Below the pieces are notes generated by a model. The model did not search any database. It was given only the letters and a program-made list of their open reading frames with translations, and was not told the origin of the DNA. From contig NC_135126.1 in NCBI RefSeq assembly GCF_050908995.1, forward strand, positions 10,044,001 to 10,108,000: a stretch of 64,000 bases of DNA, read 5' to 3'. Every line of letters begins with the position of its first letter. The stretch's first letter is position 1. Below are positions 62,900 to 64,000 of this stretch, piece after piece. The translations under genes and the position numbers were made by a program. The DNA comes from Andrena cerasifolii. Its lineage: Eukaryota; Arthropoda; Insecta; Hymenoptera; Andrenidae.

Positions 62900-64000
62900 G
62901 TGAGTCGCCTATGAGCCAGCCCCGTTCCCTTTTGTCCTTCGCGTTCTCTTCGTGGCGCAGTGTTCGTTAGGCGGATAGTATTTGCTCGCAGAGGAGCGAG
63001 TCTAGACTTTTAACCGTAGATAGCCGCGGACCGGCGTCTGTACAGTGTGTTTTTCTGCGTCTGTCTAGAAAACACGAGCGATAACGACGCGCCCCGCGTC
63101 ACGCGATTTTCCTCGGGTCATGTTTTTACGTGCGTGAATTATCGCGCTTTGCATATCGCGCGGCTCGGGTAATCTGTTACCTAGAATTCGGATTTCGCCG
63201 CCAGCACGGACGGGGCTGTCTACGCCGCGGTGGACGCGATTCGACGGGGCACGCGGAGTAATTAAAAGATACTTTATCTGTCCGAGCAAGTCGAATTCAT
63301 TATCGCGGAGCGATACCAGAAACGCGCGCTCGCTTCGACCCCGAGCGTCCCTATCGCTGCTCCCTCCGAACGAAAGCTGGCAGCTCGAACGGAGGAATGG
63401 AAAGCCGTAGAAATTCAAATGGAACGATCCGCTGATTCCCCCGAGATGCTTTCGAGCTGTTCGTTTAATTGCGATGAAAAACATTCCGCCAGCCGCGCGA
63501 TCGTTTCGATACCCGTCGAGATCCGGCGAGCCTGCGTAGAGGATCGTTTAGAGCCGTCTGCCGGCGAGTTGCGCGAGATAACCAGCGTTTCGGTTCCGCG
63601 ATCGGCGATTAATTCGCCAGGAAAAACCGTGGAATCTCTCGCAGCGGCCGGGGATGCTCCTTTTCAACTTGACTTTCACGACCGACATCGCAGGCCCCGC
63701 TACTCTCGTCCGAGTACATATGCTTCTAATCCACGTGTGCAACGCGCGAGAAACCAGCGTCGTGTTCTTCCATATAAAGCGGGACGCAACGATTACGCGC
63801 CATTATTTACATGGCCTGCTCGCGTTGTTACTGTTCGAGGCAGAGCCGCGCAGAGCCCCTTTAAGGACGCTGTAATCGCGCGCAGGAACGCCGCGAACGC
63901 GCGGCTTTCGAGGGCAGCTTTCAATCGCAAGCGGATAAATGAGCACTCGCGCTGAGGTTAATACAGTGAATTTCCATTTGCCCGGTTCTTATAATAATAG
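62900..64000 (+). other. No exon recognised; presumed intron
   Basis: CpG-rich sequence following the donor at 62900. The frame 63419-63955 has no domain and no splice support. Confidence 0.4.

Noticed and set aside
62469..62903. Acidic 144-codon frame overlapping the possible first exon
   Set aside because: Its codons favour A or T in third position, unlike coding exons here, and the overlapping frame with good start context and AAG-rich codons explains the region better.

Overview
This is animal nuclear DNA, most likely from an insect and probably a hymenopteran (bee, ant or wasp). Every convincing gene is split by short GT-AG introns, CpG dinucleotides are common, and the space between exons is full of short non-autonomous DNA transposons. 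The hymenopteran placement rests mainly on a mini-vitellogenin resembling the bee and ant Vg-like-C genes, so it is an inference. There is no operon structure, CRISPR array or phage-like content.

Layout. At 2.1-4.0 kb, on the minus strand, lies a complete three-exon gene for a 300-residue vitellogenin N-sheet protein, with a TATA box upstream and a poly(A) signal downstream. From 4.0 to 11.9 kb I see no gene, only transposon relics: a nested inverted repeat at 7.3-8.3 kb that contains a hAT-type MITE with an exact 8-bp target duplication, and several palindromic elements. At 12.07-12.63 kb, on the plus strand, is a small secreted-protein gene whose first coding exon is only the ATG. At 13.80-18.81 kb, on the plus strand, is a six-exon ataxin-7 homologue (629 residues), the SAGA deubiquitinase-module subunit. 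It carries a 33-serine run between its two zinc-binding regions. About 35 kb with no confident coding exon follow. They hold long 3'-UTR-like or intergenic sequence, microsatellites, a degenerate 5S rRNA-like sequence and many MITEs. At 53.6-57.6 kb are the first three coding exons of a KANK homologue, including the talin-binding KN motif; the gene runs off the right edge. Two isolated phase-1 start exons, at 31.06 and 62.83 kb, could be alternative first exons of KANK or of other genes.

The three recognised genes act in different processes: lipid-transfer or vitellogenin-like function, chromatin deubiquitination, and adhesion or cytoskeleton. I see no functional link between them. The most distinctive material is the exon structure of the genes and the many small transposon families, several present in two or three copies with intact target-site duplications. 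I did not find an undescribed multi-gene system here.
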